From the NCBI GenBank assembly GCA_965216645.1, contig CBDCGJ010000056.1, positions 32,432-96,431 on the forward strand: 64,000 nucleotides of DNA. Direction: 5' to 3'. The notes beneath the pieces were generated by a model, which searched no databases, was not told the DNA's origin, and worked only from the letters and a program-made list of their open reading frames with translations. The translations under genes were made by a program, and so were the position numbers. Positions 1 to 9,956 of this stretch are shown piece after piece; position 1 is the stretch's first letter; every line of letters starts with the position of its first letter. The DNA comes from CBDCGJ01 sp965216645. GTDB taxonomy: Bacteria > Pseudomonadota > Alphaproteobacteria > GCA-2731375.

Positions 1-1
1 T

Positions 2-1456
2 TTCGCCATGCCCGGCATCATCGACGTACATATGCATCCGTTCGAGGATTTCCACCGCGACAAATATCTCATGACGATCGCCGACAACAGCACCCCCGAC
101 GCTATTCTAAAGGCCGTCAAGTCGTACGCGGACAGCAATCCGGACAAGGACTGGATTATCGGTGGCGCCTGGCCGCCCGGCATGTTTCCGGGCGAGGCCC
201 CACCGCGGGAGTTGCTGGACAAGACGGTGCCGGACCGGCCTGTCTTTCTGCAAGACCAAAGCGCCCACAGCGTCTGGATGAACACCAAAGCCCTGGAACA
301 GTCCGGTATCATGACTTCCCGGGACGCCGATCTGCCCGACGGGGCCGTCGTCGTGCGGGACAAGACAGGCAAACCCAGCGGCACTATTCGTGAATTCGCC
401 ATCGGCTTCGCCCGTCGTTCGATGCCCCCGTTCCATGCGGAGGAAATGATCGGTACGGCGAGGGGATTTCAGAAACTGTTCCACAGTCTCGGCATAACTT
501 CGGCCAAGGCCGCGGCCGGCTATCAGTCCCATGTCGATGCGGTTCACGCGCTCCACAAACGTGGCGAGTGGAAACTACGCCTACACATGGCGATGAGTTA
601 CAACTACTACGATGCGGGCAGCACCTTGGAAGAGCAGTTGGCGGCCATTCAGTCGGCGGACCGATACAGGCTCGAGTTTTTCAATCCTCTAGGCTTCAAA
701 ATTTTCATTGACGGCACGCCGCCGACCCGGGAAGGTTGGGTCATCGATCCCTATCCCGGCACCGACAATTACGGCGTCCACTACTACGCGCCGCCCGATC
801 TGGTCGCACTCTATTCGCTGGCCACGGAAATGAACCGAACGGTGATGTCCCATGCCACCGGCGATCGCTCCGTGCGCGAGGTGCTGAACGCGATCGCCAC
901 GGTAAAGAACTCGTTCCCCGAAAGTAATATCCGCCATCACGTCACCCATAACGGCATGATCCATACCGACGACATCGCCCGATTCAAGGAACTGGGCCTG
1001 ACCGTCGAACTCTCGCCGATCGTTTGGTTCCCGGCGGAAACCGTGAAGTCCTTCGAAGCGGTGATGGGCAAGGCAGCGGTCAAGGATTACACGAATCCGC
1101 GCCGGATTCTCGATACTGGCGGCAGTCTGGCTGTGGCCAGCGATTGGTCCGTCGGACCCCTCGATCCATGGGCGCGCATCGGTTTTCTGGTTTCCCGGGT
1201 TCGCCCCGACGATCCGGACAGCGGCCCGTTTCTACCGGGTAACGCGATCACGCCCGCCGAAGCGATCCGCGCCTCCACCCTCGGCCCCGCCCATGTCATC
1301 GCCGTCGAAAAGGAAACCGGCTCCATCGAGGTCGGCAAATACGCCGACATGATCGTCCTCGATCGGGACATAACGGTGGTACCGGCGACGGCGATCAAGG
1401 ACACCAAGGTCCTGCGCACGGTCTTTGCCGGAGAGGAAGTTCATACCGTCCAATAG
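2..1456 (+). CDS. Amidohydrolase family 3 (YtcJ-like), 5' end cut by window
   Basis: Metal-dependent hydrolase of the amidohydrolase superfamily (YtcJ/AtzF-like, Amidohydro_3); substrate unknown, cytosolic. The reading frame is open from base 2. The first visible residues, MPGIIDVHMHP, are the internal HxH metal-binding strand that normally lies 50-60 residues into these roughly 540-aa enzymes, so the Met at position 8 is probably not the true start and the N-terminal beta-sandwich lies to the left of the window. Other family signs are SHATGDRSV (metal His), HHVTHNG, ASDWSVGPLDPW near residue 390 (the conserved Asp) and the C-terminal GKYADMIVLDRD strand. The stop is at 1454-1456. The gene is convergent with the minus-strand MerF pair. 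The family call is firm; the substrate is not predictable. Confidence 0.85.
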   Translation, partial: FAMPGIIDVHMHPFEDFHRDKYLMTIADNSTPDAILKAVKSYADSNPDKDWIIGGAWPPGMFPGEAPPRELLDKTVPDRPVFLQDQSAHSVWMNTKALEQSGIMTSRDADLPDGAVVVRDKTGKPSGTIREFAIGFARRSMPPFHAEEMIGTARGFQKLFHSLGITSAKAAAGYQSHVDAVHALHKRGEWKLRLHMAMSYNYYDAGSTLEEQLAAIQSADRYRLEFFNPLGFKIFIDGTPPTREGWVIDPYPGTDNYGVHYYAPPDLVALYSLATEMNRTVMSHATGDRSVREVLNAIATVKNSFPESNIRHHVTHNGMIHTDDIARFKELGLTVELSPIVWFPAETVKSFEAVMGKAAVKDYTNPRRILDTGGSLAVASDWSVGPLDPWARIGFLVSRVRPDDPDSGPFLPGNAITPAEAIRASTLGPAHVIAVEKETGSIEVGKYADMIVLDRDITVVPATAIKDTKVLRTVFAGEEVHTVQ

Positions 1457-1495
1457 ACGCGGCGGAGTGACAGGGCGAAGGTCAGCTCCCACGGC

Positions 1496-1720
1496 TCAAC
1501 CGCCGCAGGTCTCACCCTGCTGGATCGGCGGACAGGGAACGTCGCCATAGGAGCAAAAGACGCAGCAGTCGCCGGGAAGAGGTTTCAGCACCTCTCCGCA
1601 GCCCATGCAGTCATAGAACCATTGGCAGGCATTTATGGGCATCGTTTCGGTCTCGACATGGCCGCATGAGGGGCAGGTAATAGTCGAGAGCAGCTCTATG
1701 CCGCCTGTTTGCGCGTCCAT
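1496..1720 (-). CDS. GDCCVxC-motif small Cys-rich protein
   Basis: 74-residue protein with three cysteine pairs: TCPSCGH near residue 14, CMGCGE mid-chain, and the signature GDCCVFCSYG followed by VPCPPIQ. It matches the small GDCCVxC family often found next to mercury-transport genes; no function is established, and metal binding is inferred from the cysteines. The longer frame opens at 1843, but residues before Met at 1720 are out-of-frame readthrough of merF, so I place the start at 1720. That gives a 25-nt overlap with the 3' end of merF and suggests translational coupling. No merR, merA or merT lies next to it. Confidence 0.75.
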   Translation of the reverse strand: MDAQTGGIELLSTITCPSCGHVETETMPINACQWFYDCMGCGEVLKPLPGDCCVFCSYGDVPCPPIQQGETCGG

Positions 1721-1902
1721 ATTGCGTATCCCGTTATGCCTAGAAATATCGCCAACGCCGGAAACAGGATGTAGTCCAGGACACCGATGATTCCGGCCAG
1801 CCCGATCGCTGTCAGCAGCCAAACCAGCAGCGGCGTAAAACAACAGACTGCCGTCGCCACCGAACCGACGACGCCGATCGTCAAGAGTTTGCTCGCTTTC
1901 AT
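1696..1902 (-). CDS. merF: MerF-like mercury(II) transport protein
   Basis: 68-aa inner-membrane protein with two hydrophobic helices (about residues 6-33 and 38-60). The first helix carries the vicinal pair in AVCCFTPLL, which in MerF accepts Hg(II) from the periplasm. The length and the LDYILFPALAIF stretch match the family. Canonical MerF has a second Cys pair near its C-terminus; here the C-terminus is YAIWTRKQAA with no cysteine, so the cytosolic relay pair is missing. The overlapping downstream Cys-rich gene could supply that relay (inference). The start is Met at 1902, with no competing start upstream. Confidence 0.8.
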   Translation of the reverse strand: MKASKLLTIGVVGSVATAVCCFTPLLVWLLTAIGLAGIIGVLDYILFPALAIFLGITGYAIWTRKQAA

Positions 1903-2052
1903 ATCCTATCGTTCCGCACCTTCGCGTAGTCAGTATGACGGTCCCGGTTCATCGATCAAGAAGGTAGCGAGAATGTGATGCGGGAAATCCTATCGCTTGC
2001 TCCGCTTTGTCTGTTGGCGTAGCTAGTGCTTTCGCAATGTAGATGGAAGTCC

Positions 2053-2925
2053 GTGACCAAACCGAATCTCGCCCTGGGTCTTGCCAGCGCCATTGCCGTG
2101 ATCTTCATCTGGTCCGGCTTCATCGTCTTTTCCCGCGCCGGCGTAACCACCAATCTGACCCCATACGACGTGGCCGGCTTACGCTTTCTCGTCGCCGGCC
2201 TGATCGTCTTGCCGTTTGCCTATGCCTGGTGGCCGCGCCAATTATCCTGGCCGGCTTTGGCGGCATTGGCGCTGTGCGGGCCGGGCTTCGTCTACTCGCT
2301 GCTGATGTTCCGCGGACTGGAGCAGGCGTCGGCCGCCTATGGCGGTGTGTTCGCCAATGGTTCCCTGCCGATCTTTACCGCGATCACGGCATTTCTGTTG
2401 GCCGGCGACCGGCCGGACCGGCGCACGCTGATCGCTGTTGCGGTGATCCTCGTCGGCGGCATTCTGTTGGGGCTGCGCGGTATGACGGCGGGTGGCGCGG
2501 ATGTGTTATGGGGGATCGTCCTGTTCCTGGCCGCGTCGGCCGTACTGTCGGTCTATATCTACGGCGTACGCCATTGGCAGCTGACGCCGAAGCAGGCCCT
2601 GGTGTTGGTCAACATCCCGAACGCCGTGATCTATTTGCCGGTCTGGTATTTTCTGCTGCCGAGCGGCTTGGCGGACACCGGCATGTCCGTGATCGCCTTT
2701 CAGGCGCTGTTCCAAGGGCTGGGTCCGGGTTTCCTGGCGGTGATCTTGTTCGCGCTCGCGGCCATTCATCTGGGCCCGACGCCAACCGCCAGTCTGGCCG
2801 CCACTGTGCCGGCTACCGCCGCTCTGCTGGCGATCCCGGTGCTGGCCGAGTTCTCCACGCCGCTCGAATGGCTCGGCATCGCCATCGTCACCGTCGGCCT
2901 GGCGATCCTGATCCTGCGCCGCTAA
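2053..2925 (+). CDS. EamA/DMT-family transporter
   Basis: Ten-helix drug/metabolite transporter made of two EamA repeats, each about 140 residues. The first repeat contains FIWSGFIVFSRAG and the Arg-rich loop after TPYDVAGLRF; the second ends in the typical EWLGIAIVTVGLAIL. The length (290 aa) is normal. Two GTG starts are possible: 2026 and 2053. I prefer 2053 because it begins right at the first hydrophobic helix and a GGAAG stretch lies just before it, although the spacing is short. Substrate unknown. It stands alone, divergent from merF. Confidence 0.85.
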   Translation: MTKPNLALGLASAIAVIFIWSGFIVFSRAGVTTNLTPYDVAGLRFLVAGLIVLPFAYAWWPRQLSWPALAALALCGPGFVYSLLMFRGLEQASAAYGGVFANGSLPIFTAITAFLLAGDRPDRRTLIAVAVILVGGILLGLRGMTAGGADVLWGIVLFLAASAVLSVYIYGVRHWQLTPKQALVLVNIPNAVIYLPVWYFLLPSGLADTGMSVIAFQALFQGLGPGFLAVILFALAAIHLGPTPTASLAATVPATAALLAIPVLAEFSTPLEWLGIAIVTVGLAILILRR

Positions 2926-3044
2926 CACCATTCGTCATTTTCCCGGGTCCGCGTTAGCGATATTCGGGATCGCGGCAAACGCCGCGCCTGGAGCGACCTC
3001 GGCTCACGCTCCGCTTAGCCGGGGTGACGGCATCTCAGCGGGTG
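2926..3044. repeat. Intergenic gap with a partial REP-like palindrome
   Basis: The gap between the transporter and the monooxygenase holds a GC-rich imperfect palindrome (about 2958-3030) ending in CCGGGGTGACGG, resembling one half of the REP-like elements seen at 11981 and 22524. No gene is visible. Confidence 0.35.
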
Positions 3045-4565
3045 CTATTCCGCCGCGCTGGCCTGGGCCTGGCGTGTGTAGACGAAGACCTCGTCGTCCA
3101 GGTCGATGGCCGGGAACTCGTCCTTCTCCCGCCAATAGTCCTGGGTGTGCTGCCATTCCCGCTTATCGCCGCGCTTCGGCAATAGGGAGAGGGCGCGCTT
3201 CAGGTAGTTGGGATTGAAGTCGTCCTCGTCCATCCAGTCGAACAGCGCCATGTCCTTGTCGTCCGCCGGCAAGGCCGGCACCACGCTGGCCGCGCCGGTG
3301 GTGCGCATATGGTTCAGCAGGCGGCAGACGAAGGCGGCGATCAACTCGCTGCGCAGAGTCCAGCTGGCCCGGAAATAACCGAAGACCCAGGCCATGTTCG
3401 GCACGCCCGTGAACATCATGCCGCGATAGGTGACCGTGTCATGGAAGTCGAGCGGTTGACCGTTCAGGCTGAAATCGATGTCGCCCATCATGTTCATGTT
3501 GAAGCCGGTGGCGGTGACGATCACGTCGGCCTGGAGCTCCCTGCCCGATTTCAGGAGGATGCCGTTCTCGGTGAATGTCTCGATATGATCCGTCACGACG
3601 GAGGCTTTGCCGCTGGCGATACCCTCGAACAGATCGCCGTCGGGCACGAAAGCGAGACGCTGACGCCAGGGCGGATAGGCCGGATTGAAATGGGTGTCCA
3701 CGTCATAGTCGGGGCCGAGCAGATCCTGCACCTGACCCATCAGTTCCTTGCGCACCCTCTCCGGATGTTTCTGGCACATCTCGGTGAATTTGGCCTGGTC
3801 CAGCAGGATCTTGCGCCGGGTGATCTCGTGGATCCAGGTTTCCTCGATGCCGAGCTCCCGCAAGTTGTCGGTCAGTTCGATGGCGTTGCGGCCGCTGCGG
3901 AAAAAGGTGGGGGAGCGCTGCAGCATGGTGACATGCGCGGCGGTCTGCGCCATCGCCGGGATCACCGTGGCGGCGGTGGCGCCGGAGCCGATGACGACCA
4001 CTTGCTTACCGGCATAGTCCAGGTCGTCCGGCCAATTCTCCGGATGGGCGATGACGCCTTTGTAGTCATCCATACCCGGCCAGTCGGGGGTATAGCCTTC
4101 GTTGTGGCGGTAGTAGCCTTGGCACATCCACAGGAAATTGCAGGTGAAGCGGGCGGTCTCGCCGCCATCGCCGACATTTGCCTCGACGGTCCAGCGGTTG
4201 TCCGCTTCCGACCAATCGGCGGTGACGATCTTGTGGCGATAGCGGATGTCCGGCGCCAGCTCGTTCTCCTCGACCACCTCGGTCAGGTAGGCCATGATTT
4301 CAGCGGCCGTGGCGATCGGCGGGCCGACCCAAGGCTTGAAGCTGTAGCCGAAGGTATAGAGGTCGCTGTCCGAGCGGATGCCGGGGAAGCGATGGGTCCA
4401 CCAGGTGCCGCCAAAATGCTCTTCAGCCTCCAACACCAGGAAGCTTTGGTCGGGGCAGTGTTGGCGCAGATAATAGGCGCCGCAGATGCCGGATATCCCC
4501 GCGCCGACGATCAATACGTCGACATGTTCGGTTTGGGGCCTGGTCGTCGCTTCGCTCGCGCTCAT
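3045..4565 (-). CDS. Flavin-containing monooxygenase, Baeyer-Villiger type
   Basis: FAD- and NADPH-dependent monooxygenase of 506 aa. Near residue 20 the Rossmann motif GAGISGICGAYYL binds FAD; GGTWW near residue 50 is the second FAD contact. Around residue 172 the sequence YKGVIAHPENWP fits the Baeyer-Villiger fingerprint [F/Y]xGxxxHxxxW. GSGATAAT near residue 193 is the NADPH-binding Rossmann motif, and VTATGF the conserved ATG strand. The enzyme probably oxidises a ketone or a heteroatom; substrate unknown. It is a single gene with no operon partner. N-terminal start at 4565 fits, as the Rossmann strand begins about 18 residues in. Confidence 0.9.
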   Translation of the reverse strand: MSASEATTRPQTEHVDVLIVGAGISGICGAYYLRQHCPDQSFLVLEAEEHFGGTWWTHRFPGIRSDSDLYTFGYSFKPWVGPPIATAAEIMAYLTEVVEENELAPDIRYRHKIVTADWSEADNRWTVEANVGDGGETARFTCNFLWMCQGYYRHNEGYTPDWPGMDDYKGVIAHPENWPDDLDYAGKQVVVIGSGATAATVIPAMAQTAAHVTMLQRSPTFFRSGRNAIELTDNLRELGIEETWIHEITRRKILLDQAKFTEMCQKHPERVRKELMGQVQDLLGPDYDVDTHFNPAYPPWRQRLAFVPDGDLFEGIASGKASVVTDHIETFTENGILLKSGRELQADVIVTATGFNMNMMGDIDFSLNGQPLDFHDTVTYRGMMFTGVPNMAWVFGYFRASWTLRSELIAAFVCRLLNHMRTTGAASVVPALPADDKDMALFDWMDEDDFNPNYLKRALSLLPKRGDKREWQHTQDYWREKDEFPAIDLDDEVFVYTRQAQASAAE

Positions 4566-4825
4566 GCTGCTTCCTCATTCTGTCTTGCGTATCTATTCTA
4601 GCAATAGCAGAACCGAACGGGCGACGCGACCGGTTGACGCAATTCCGGAGAACGGTACCATCTTCCACAAAGCCAAGGGTTCGTCGATGGCGAAGGAAAT
4701 GCGGCCGCTATTCAGACCGCAAATGCTCTGGGTAATGGGGCGGTAGGACCAAAAAGTTCGGCCGATGCGGGGGGCACCGGCCGGGGAATCGAAATGGTTC
4801 GAACCAATTCGACGGAGGAAACTTT

Positions 4826-5074
4826 TTAGCCCTTGGGTTTGCAGGGATTGCAAGCTTTCTTGGCGCCGCAGGGGTTGCAGGGATTGCAGCCCTTCTTCTT
4901 GGCCGCGCAAGGATTGCAAGGGTTGCAGCCCTTCTTCGCGGCGCAAGGGTTGGCCGAGCAGCCCTTGGTCGCGCAGGGATTCTTGGCGCCGCAACCGGCA
5001 TAGGCCATCGGCGCCGGCACGGCGGCGGCCATGGTTAGAAGCGCGGCGGCAGCAAGCGTGTTTTTCTTAATCAT
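4826..5074 (-). CDS. Secreted Cys-rich repeat protein (CNPCNPC type)
   Basis: 82-aa protein: a Sec signal peptide (MIKKNTLAAAALLTMAAA, cleavage likely after PMAYA) followed by a low-complexity mature part made of cysteine pairs in repeats such as KGCNPCNPCAAK, repeated three times. This composition suggests metal binding in the periplasm, but no characterised family is recognised with confidence; a bufferin-like or metal-buffering role is only speculation. Start choice: a perfect AGGAGG (5084-5089, minus strand) lies 9 nt before the ATG at 5074, so this start is preferred over the in-frame ATG at 5092, which lies upstream of that site. No maturation or transport genes are adjacent. Confidence 0.75.
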   Translation of the reverse strand: MIKKNTLAAAALLTMAAAVPAPMAYAGCGAKNPCATKGCSANPCAAKKGCNPCNPCAAKKKGCNPCNPCGAKKACNPCKPKG

Positions 5075-5240
5075 CGTAATGTGCCTCCTCATGAGAACGA
5101 GTCGTATTCAAGAAAGTATGCGTTGTTCGTCTTTGCCGTCGTCGCGGCAATTTGCGCCAACGGGTAAGATTTGACCCGGATCGCGGCCGCTGACCAATCA
5201 ATTGCCTTGACGAATACGTGAAAGCGGATTGAGCGGCCAA

Positions 5241-7449
5241 TCAAAGGAAGCTGTAGGGATCGATGTCGACCGCGACCCGGACTTGGGTGGGGATTTGCAC
5301 TTGAGCCAACCAAGTCCGCGCGACCGCCGAAGTATTGACGCCGCGCCGCGCCCGCAGCAACAAACGGTAGCGGAAGCGCCCGCGCAGCAGGCTCAATGGC
5401 GCCGGCGCCGGGCCCAAAACGGTCATGTCGGGACCATGCGGCGCGGTCCGGCCGAGCGCTTGGGCGACATCCAGCACCGCCGCCTCGTCCCGGCCGGAGA
5501 CGATAACCGCCACCAGGCGGCCGAAGGGCGGCAGGCCCTGCCAGCGGCGATGTTCCTGCTCCCGCGCCATGAAGCTGTCCCGGTCGCCGGTGACCATGGC
5601 CTGCATCACCGGATGCTCCGGCATATGGGTCTGCAGCAAGGCCTTGCCGGGTTTTTCCGCCCGGCCGGCCCGGCCGGCGACCTGGCTCAACAATTGGAAA
5701 GTCAATTCCGCCGCCCTCAAATCGCCCCCGGTGAGGCCGAGGTCCGCGTCGACCACGCCGACGAGGGTAAGGGCGGGGAAATGATGCCCCTTGGCGATGA
5801 TTTGCGTGCCGATGATCAGGTCGACTTCCTGTTCCCTGATCCGGCGCATGGCCTCCGCGACCAGGCTAGGCTTGTAGACCGTGTCGCTGGTTACCACCAG
5901 CGGGCGTGCGTCGGGCCAATGCACCTGCACTTCCTCCAACAAGCGTTCGACACCGGGACCGCAAGCGGCGAAGCGGTCTTCGGCGCCGCATTCGGGGCAT
6001 TCCTTCGGCAATCGCGTGGCGAAGCCGCAATGGTGGCATTGCAGGCGGCCCTGAAACCGGTGTTCGACCAGCCAGGCGCTGCATTGTCCGCATTCGAGGC
6101 GATGACCGCAGGCGCGGCAGAGGGTCAGCGGCGCATATCCGCGACGGTTCAAGAAGAGCAACGCTTGCGAATTGCTCTCTATCGCCGCGCTGACCGCATC
6201 GATCAGATCCGGCGAGAGCCATTCGCCGCGCAAAGGCGGCGAGGCGCGCATGTCGATGGCTTGAATGTCGGGCAGCTCCGCTTTGCCGATGCGCTCCCGC
6301 AGACGGTGAGTTTCGTAGCGGCCGCGTTCGGCGTTGACCAGGCTTTCCAAGCTGGGTGTTGCGGAGGCCAGAACGATCGGAATGTCGCCGAGGGAGGCGC
6401 GCGCCACCGCCATGTCGCGGGCATGATAGATCACGCCGTCTTCCTGCTTGAAAGCCCGGTCATGTTCTTCGTCCACCACGATCAGACCAAGATCTTCAAA
6501 GGGGAGGAACAGGGTCGAGCGGGCGCCGACGACGACACGGGCGCGTCCGTCGGCGATGGCCCGCCAGTTGCGCCGCCGCTGCGGCGGCCGCAGTTCCGAA
6601 TGCCAGAGCGTTGGCGGGACGCCAAAGCGGGCCTCGAAACGGTCCAGCCATTGCAGAGTCAAGGCAATCTCCGGTAACAGGACCGCCACCTGTCTGCCTT
6701 GACGTAAGGCGGCGGCGATGGCTTCGAAATACACTTCCGTCTTGCGGCTCCGGTGACGCCGTCGATCAGGGCGACGCGGTAGCCGCCGTCGCCAACCTGT
6801 CGGGATAAGGTCGCTGCAATTTCCGCCTGTGCCGCGGTCAATTCGGGACCGGGGCGTGACGGATCCGGGTGCGGTAGAGCGGGTTCCGCCGACAGGAAGA
6901 CCTCTCCCAAAGTACCGGCGGCAAGCAAGCCGCGGACCACGCTGTTGCCGACCTGGGCAGCGCCGGTGATCTCGGCCATGCTCAAAGGCGACCGCGCGGC
7001 GAGCAGGTCGAGCACCCGGCCGCGGGCCGGTGTCATGCGGTCCGGCGGCGGGCCGGCCAGTTCGAAGGCAAGACGGGGCCGCGGCGCTTCCAGGGCGGCC
7101 GGCACGCTCATCGCCATGCGCAGGACGGCGCCCGGGTCGTTACACGTATAATCGGCGACCCCAATCGACGAAGCGCCGCGTAACCTCGGTCATGGCCGGT
7201 ACCGGATGCACGCCGCTCATATCCCGCAACCGATTGTCGCCGACCGCCTGTTTCCGGATCGGCGCTGCCCATCCCCCAGACGACGCCGTTGACGATCCGC
7301 CGACCCAATGGCACCTGCACGAAGCTGCCGGCCTCGACGGTCGCGTTTTCGGGCACCGCGTAATCGTAGGCCGTGCCCAGCGGCAGCGGCAGCAGTACAT
7401 GGCAGCGCTGCCGGCGGTCCGCCCAAATACTGGCCTGGGACGCTGCCAT
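5241..7449 (-). pseudogene. priA: Primosomal protein N' (replication restart helicase), frameshifted
   Basis: PriA reopens stalled replication forks. Total length (about 735 codons) is right for the family and all domains are present, but in three frames. The N-terminal DNA-binding domain starts at 7449 (CHVLLPLPLGTAYDY). One frame change falls near 7250-7280. A second, near 7155, is an extra G in TGGGGTCGCC. A third lies in Walker A near 6745, where GVTGAGKTE is broken by one missing base. The last 497 codons are intact: helicase box DEEHD, eight zinc-ligand cysteines between CRACGH and CPECGAED, and QVAGRAGRAEKPG. priA is normally needed and every motif survives, so sequencing indels are more likely than true loss. 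Confidence 0.9.
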
Positions 7450-7510
7450 GGGTTAGACTTCCGGCCAATTCGCGCCGAATCGATTCGGCCCCGGTAAGAG
7501 GTAGTTTTGT

Positions 7511-8177
7511 ATGAAAATTTTTCGTCGACACAGCTGACGTGGGTGAAATCCGCGATCCTCGCGGCCACCGGCCTATTGGACGGCGTAACCACCAATCCCT
7601 CCCTGGTCGCGAAGACCGGGCGGGATTTTTTCGAGGTGGTGGCGGAGATCTGCGACCTGGTCGACGGACCGGTCAGCGCGGAGGTGACGGCCCTCGACGC
7701 CGACGGCATGCTGGCGGAAGCGGAACGATTGACCGCGATCGCCGACAATGTCTGCGTCAAGGTGCCGCTAACCCTGGATGGCCTGCGCGCCTGCCGCACG
7801 CTGACGGATGCGGGAAAGATGGTCAATGTCACCCTTTGTTTTCTCCGCCAACCAGGCCTTATTGGCGGCGAAGGCGGGCGCCACGTTCATTTCGCCTTTC
7901 GTCGCGGCGCCTCGACGATATCGGCCAGGACGGTATGGAGCTGATTTCCGACATCGTGGAAATCTACGACAATTACGCCGACTTCTCGACTGAGGTTTTG
8001 GTCGCGTCGATCCGCCATGCCAATCATGTATTGCAATCGGCGCTGATGGGGGCCCATGTTGCCACCATGCCACCGAATGTGATCCGCCAATTGGCCAATC
8101 ACCCCTTGACCGACAAGGGTTTGGCCGCGTTCTTGGCGGACTGGGAGAAGACTGGGCAACGTATCGTAAGCGGTTGA
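7511..8177 (+). pseudogene. Transaldolase / fructose-6-phosphate aldolase-like, frameshifted
   Basis: The small transaldolase (FSA/TalC-like) family of about 217 aa; a class I aldolase in the pentose phosphate area. Pieced together across frames it reads MKIFVDTADVGEIR, then TGLLDGVTTNPSLVAKTG, then CVKVPLT (Schiff-base Lys), NVTLCF, DDIGQDGMELI and a C-terminus ending QRIVSG. At least four indels are needed: a T-run one base too long near 7521, another near 7565, an extra T in TTTTCTCC near 7845, and one near 7905. Several lie in homopolymers. The surviving motifs argue for a functional gene damaged by sequence error. It precedes DUF484 by 14 nt. Confidence 0.88.
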
Positions 8178-8191
8178 GTTAGGGTATCGAG

Positions 8192-8928
8192 ATGGCAAGC
8201 GAGTCGGACCAAAGCGAAAACGCCGCCTCGGCGATGAGCGAGGAGGAAGCTTCCGCCAGCGAATCGGTGCGTCGATATTTGCTCGACCACCCCGAGTTTT
8301 TCGATCAGAACACGGATCTATTGCGTGCCTTGACCCCGGTGCAGCAATTTCCCGACAGCGAAGTCATCGATCTACAGCAATTCGTGGTCGGCCGCCTGCG
8401 CAACGATGTGTCAAAGCTGCAGACGGCACAGGGTCAGATCATCGATGCGTCCCGCGCCAATCTCCGCGCGCAATCGGAGGTGCATGAGGCGGTTCTGGCA
8501 ATACTGGCGGCGGACAGCTTCGAGCGGATGATCAACACGATCACCTCCGATCTCGCCGATCTGCTGCGGCTCGATGTGGTCAGTCTTTGCGTCGAAGCGG
8601 CGAACAACGACCCCTTGGGCCGGGTCGGCAAATCGGCGGTCTATGTCCTGCCCGTTGGCGCGGTCGACCGGATCATGGATGAACACGCCTTCATGTTGCG
8701 GAACCAGGCCCCGCCCGACGACGCGGTGTTCGGCCCGGCGACCGGGCCTGGTGCAGAGTTTTCGCACTCGCCCGCATGGAGATTTCGCCCAAGGCGCCGA
8801 TCGGCATTCTGGCCCTGGGTGCGCGCGAGGCGGAGAAGTTTCAAGCCGGTCAGGGCACCGAGTTGCTGGGTTTTCTAGTTCGCGTGGTGGAGCAACAGTT
8901 TCGCGCATGGCTGCATCTGCCGGCATAG
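8192..8928 (+). pseudogene. DUF484 family protein, one frameshift
   Basis: DUF484 proteins (GAF-like fold) commonly sit just upstream of xerC, as here; their role is not settled. Residues 1-185 are in one frame: an acidic start, then VRRYLLDHPEFFDQNTDLL and a helical region before the GAF-like domain. Near 8745 the frame shifts, and the remainder (MEISPKAPIGILALG ... LVRVVEQQFRAWLHLPA) continues in another frame to a stop at 8926-8928. Start ATG at 8192 is 12 nt after the transaldolase stop. The gene is otherwise complete. Confidence 0.82.
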
Positions 8929-8980
8929 ATACAGAAAGCGGAAAAGCATATCGCGATCGATCCGCGTCGGCTGGCGCTTT

Positions 8981-9922
8981 ATGCCGATGCCGGGCTCATC
9001 CGGATCGTCGAAAGCCTGGCTCGATTGGCTGGCGGCGGAACGGCGCTTGGGCCGAGCTTAGCCAAGCCGCCTATGGCCGCGACCTGACCGCTTTCTTGGG
9101 CTTTCTGCGTGACCATCTAGACGGGCCGGTCGGGCGCGGACATTTGCGAGACATGGGGACGGTGGATTTCCGGGCTTTCTTGGCGCATCAGCGCGGCGCC
9201 GGATTGAGCGCCCCGTCGATCCGCCCGCGGTTTCTCCGCCGTGCGCGGTTTCTTCCGCTTTGCGGAGCGTAACGGTCATTTCGCCAATCCGGCGATCGGT
9301 CAGGTCCGGACGCCGAAACTGCCGCAGTCGGTGCCGAAAACCGCTGAGCGTGTCCCAGGCAACGGCCGTGCGGGATAATCTAGACCTGCTGGATGACCGG
9401 GCCTGGGTCCAGGCGCGAGGACCTGGCCGTCATCCTGCTGCTTTATGGCTGCGGGCTGCGCATTTCCGAAGCCCTCGGCCTCGACCGCGCGGGACGCGCC
9501 GCTCGGCGAGGGGTTGGTTGTCCGCGGCAAGGGCGACAAGGACAGGCTGGTGCCGGTGCTTCGAATCGTCCGCGAAGCAGTCAACCGCTATCTCGAACTC
9601 TGCCCGCATGTTCTGGCGGCGGATGGCCCGCTCTTCGTCGGTATCCGCGGCAAGCGATTGAACCCGCGGATCATTCAGGGTCACCTGCAAACCTTGCGCG
9701 GTGCCCTCGGTTTGCCGGAGACGGCCGACGCCGCACGCCTTGCGCCACTCCTTCGCCACCCATCTCTTGGGCGACGGTGGTGACTTGCGCACGATCCAGG
9801 AACTCCTTGGCCATGCCAGCCTGTCGACCACCCAGCGCTATACGGATGTCGACACCCAACGGCTGCTCGACGTCTACAACAAGGCCCATCCGCGAGCGAA
9901 GGCCAAGCCGCCGCCGTCATAG
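8981..9922 (+). pseudogene. xerC: Tyrosine recombinase XerC, frameshifted
   Basis: Site-specific recombinase that resolves chromosome dimers at dif with XerD. Reconstructed across frames it has an N-terminal SAM-like core-binding domain (KAWLDWLAAERRLG, SAYGRDLTAFLGFL) and a catalytic domain with all family residues: Arg in GCGLRISEAL, Lys in GKGDKDRLVP, HALRHSFATHLL, LGHASLSTTQRYTDV (nucleophile Tyr), and the tail LLDVYNKAHPRA. At least four indels fall between 9040 and 9740. Gene order after DUF484 supports XerC rather than XerD or a phage integrase. ATG at 8981 is the best start but lies in a damaged stretch. Confidence 0.87.
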
Positions 9923-9956
9923 ATGCCGAATGCGCGCAAGCCGCGTCGTCTTCCAA

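Noticed and set aside
5229..6677. 482-codon plus-strand frame opposite priA
   Set aside because: Shadow of the intact PriA helicase part, which has all motifs on the minus strand.
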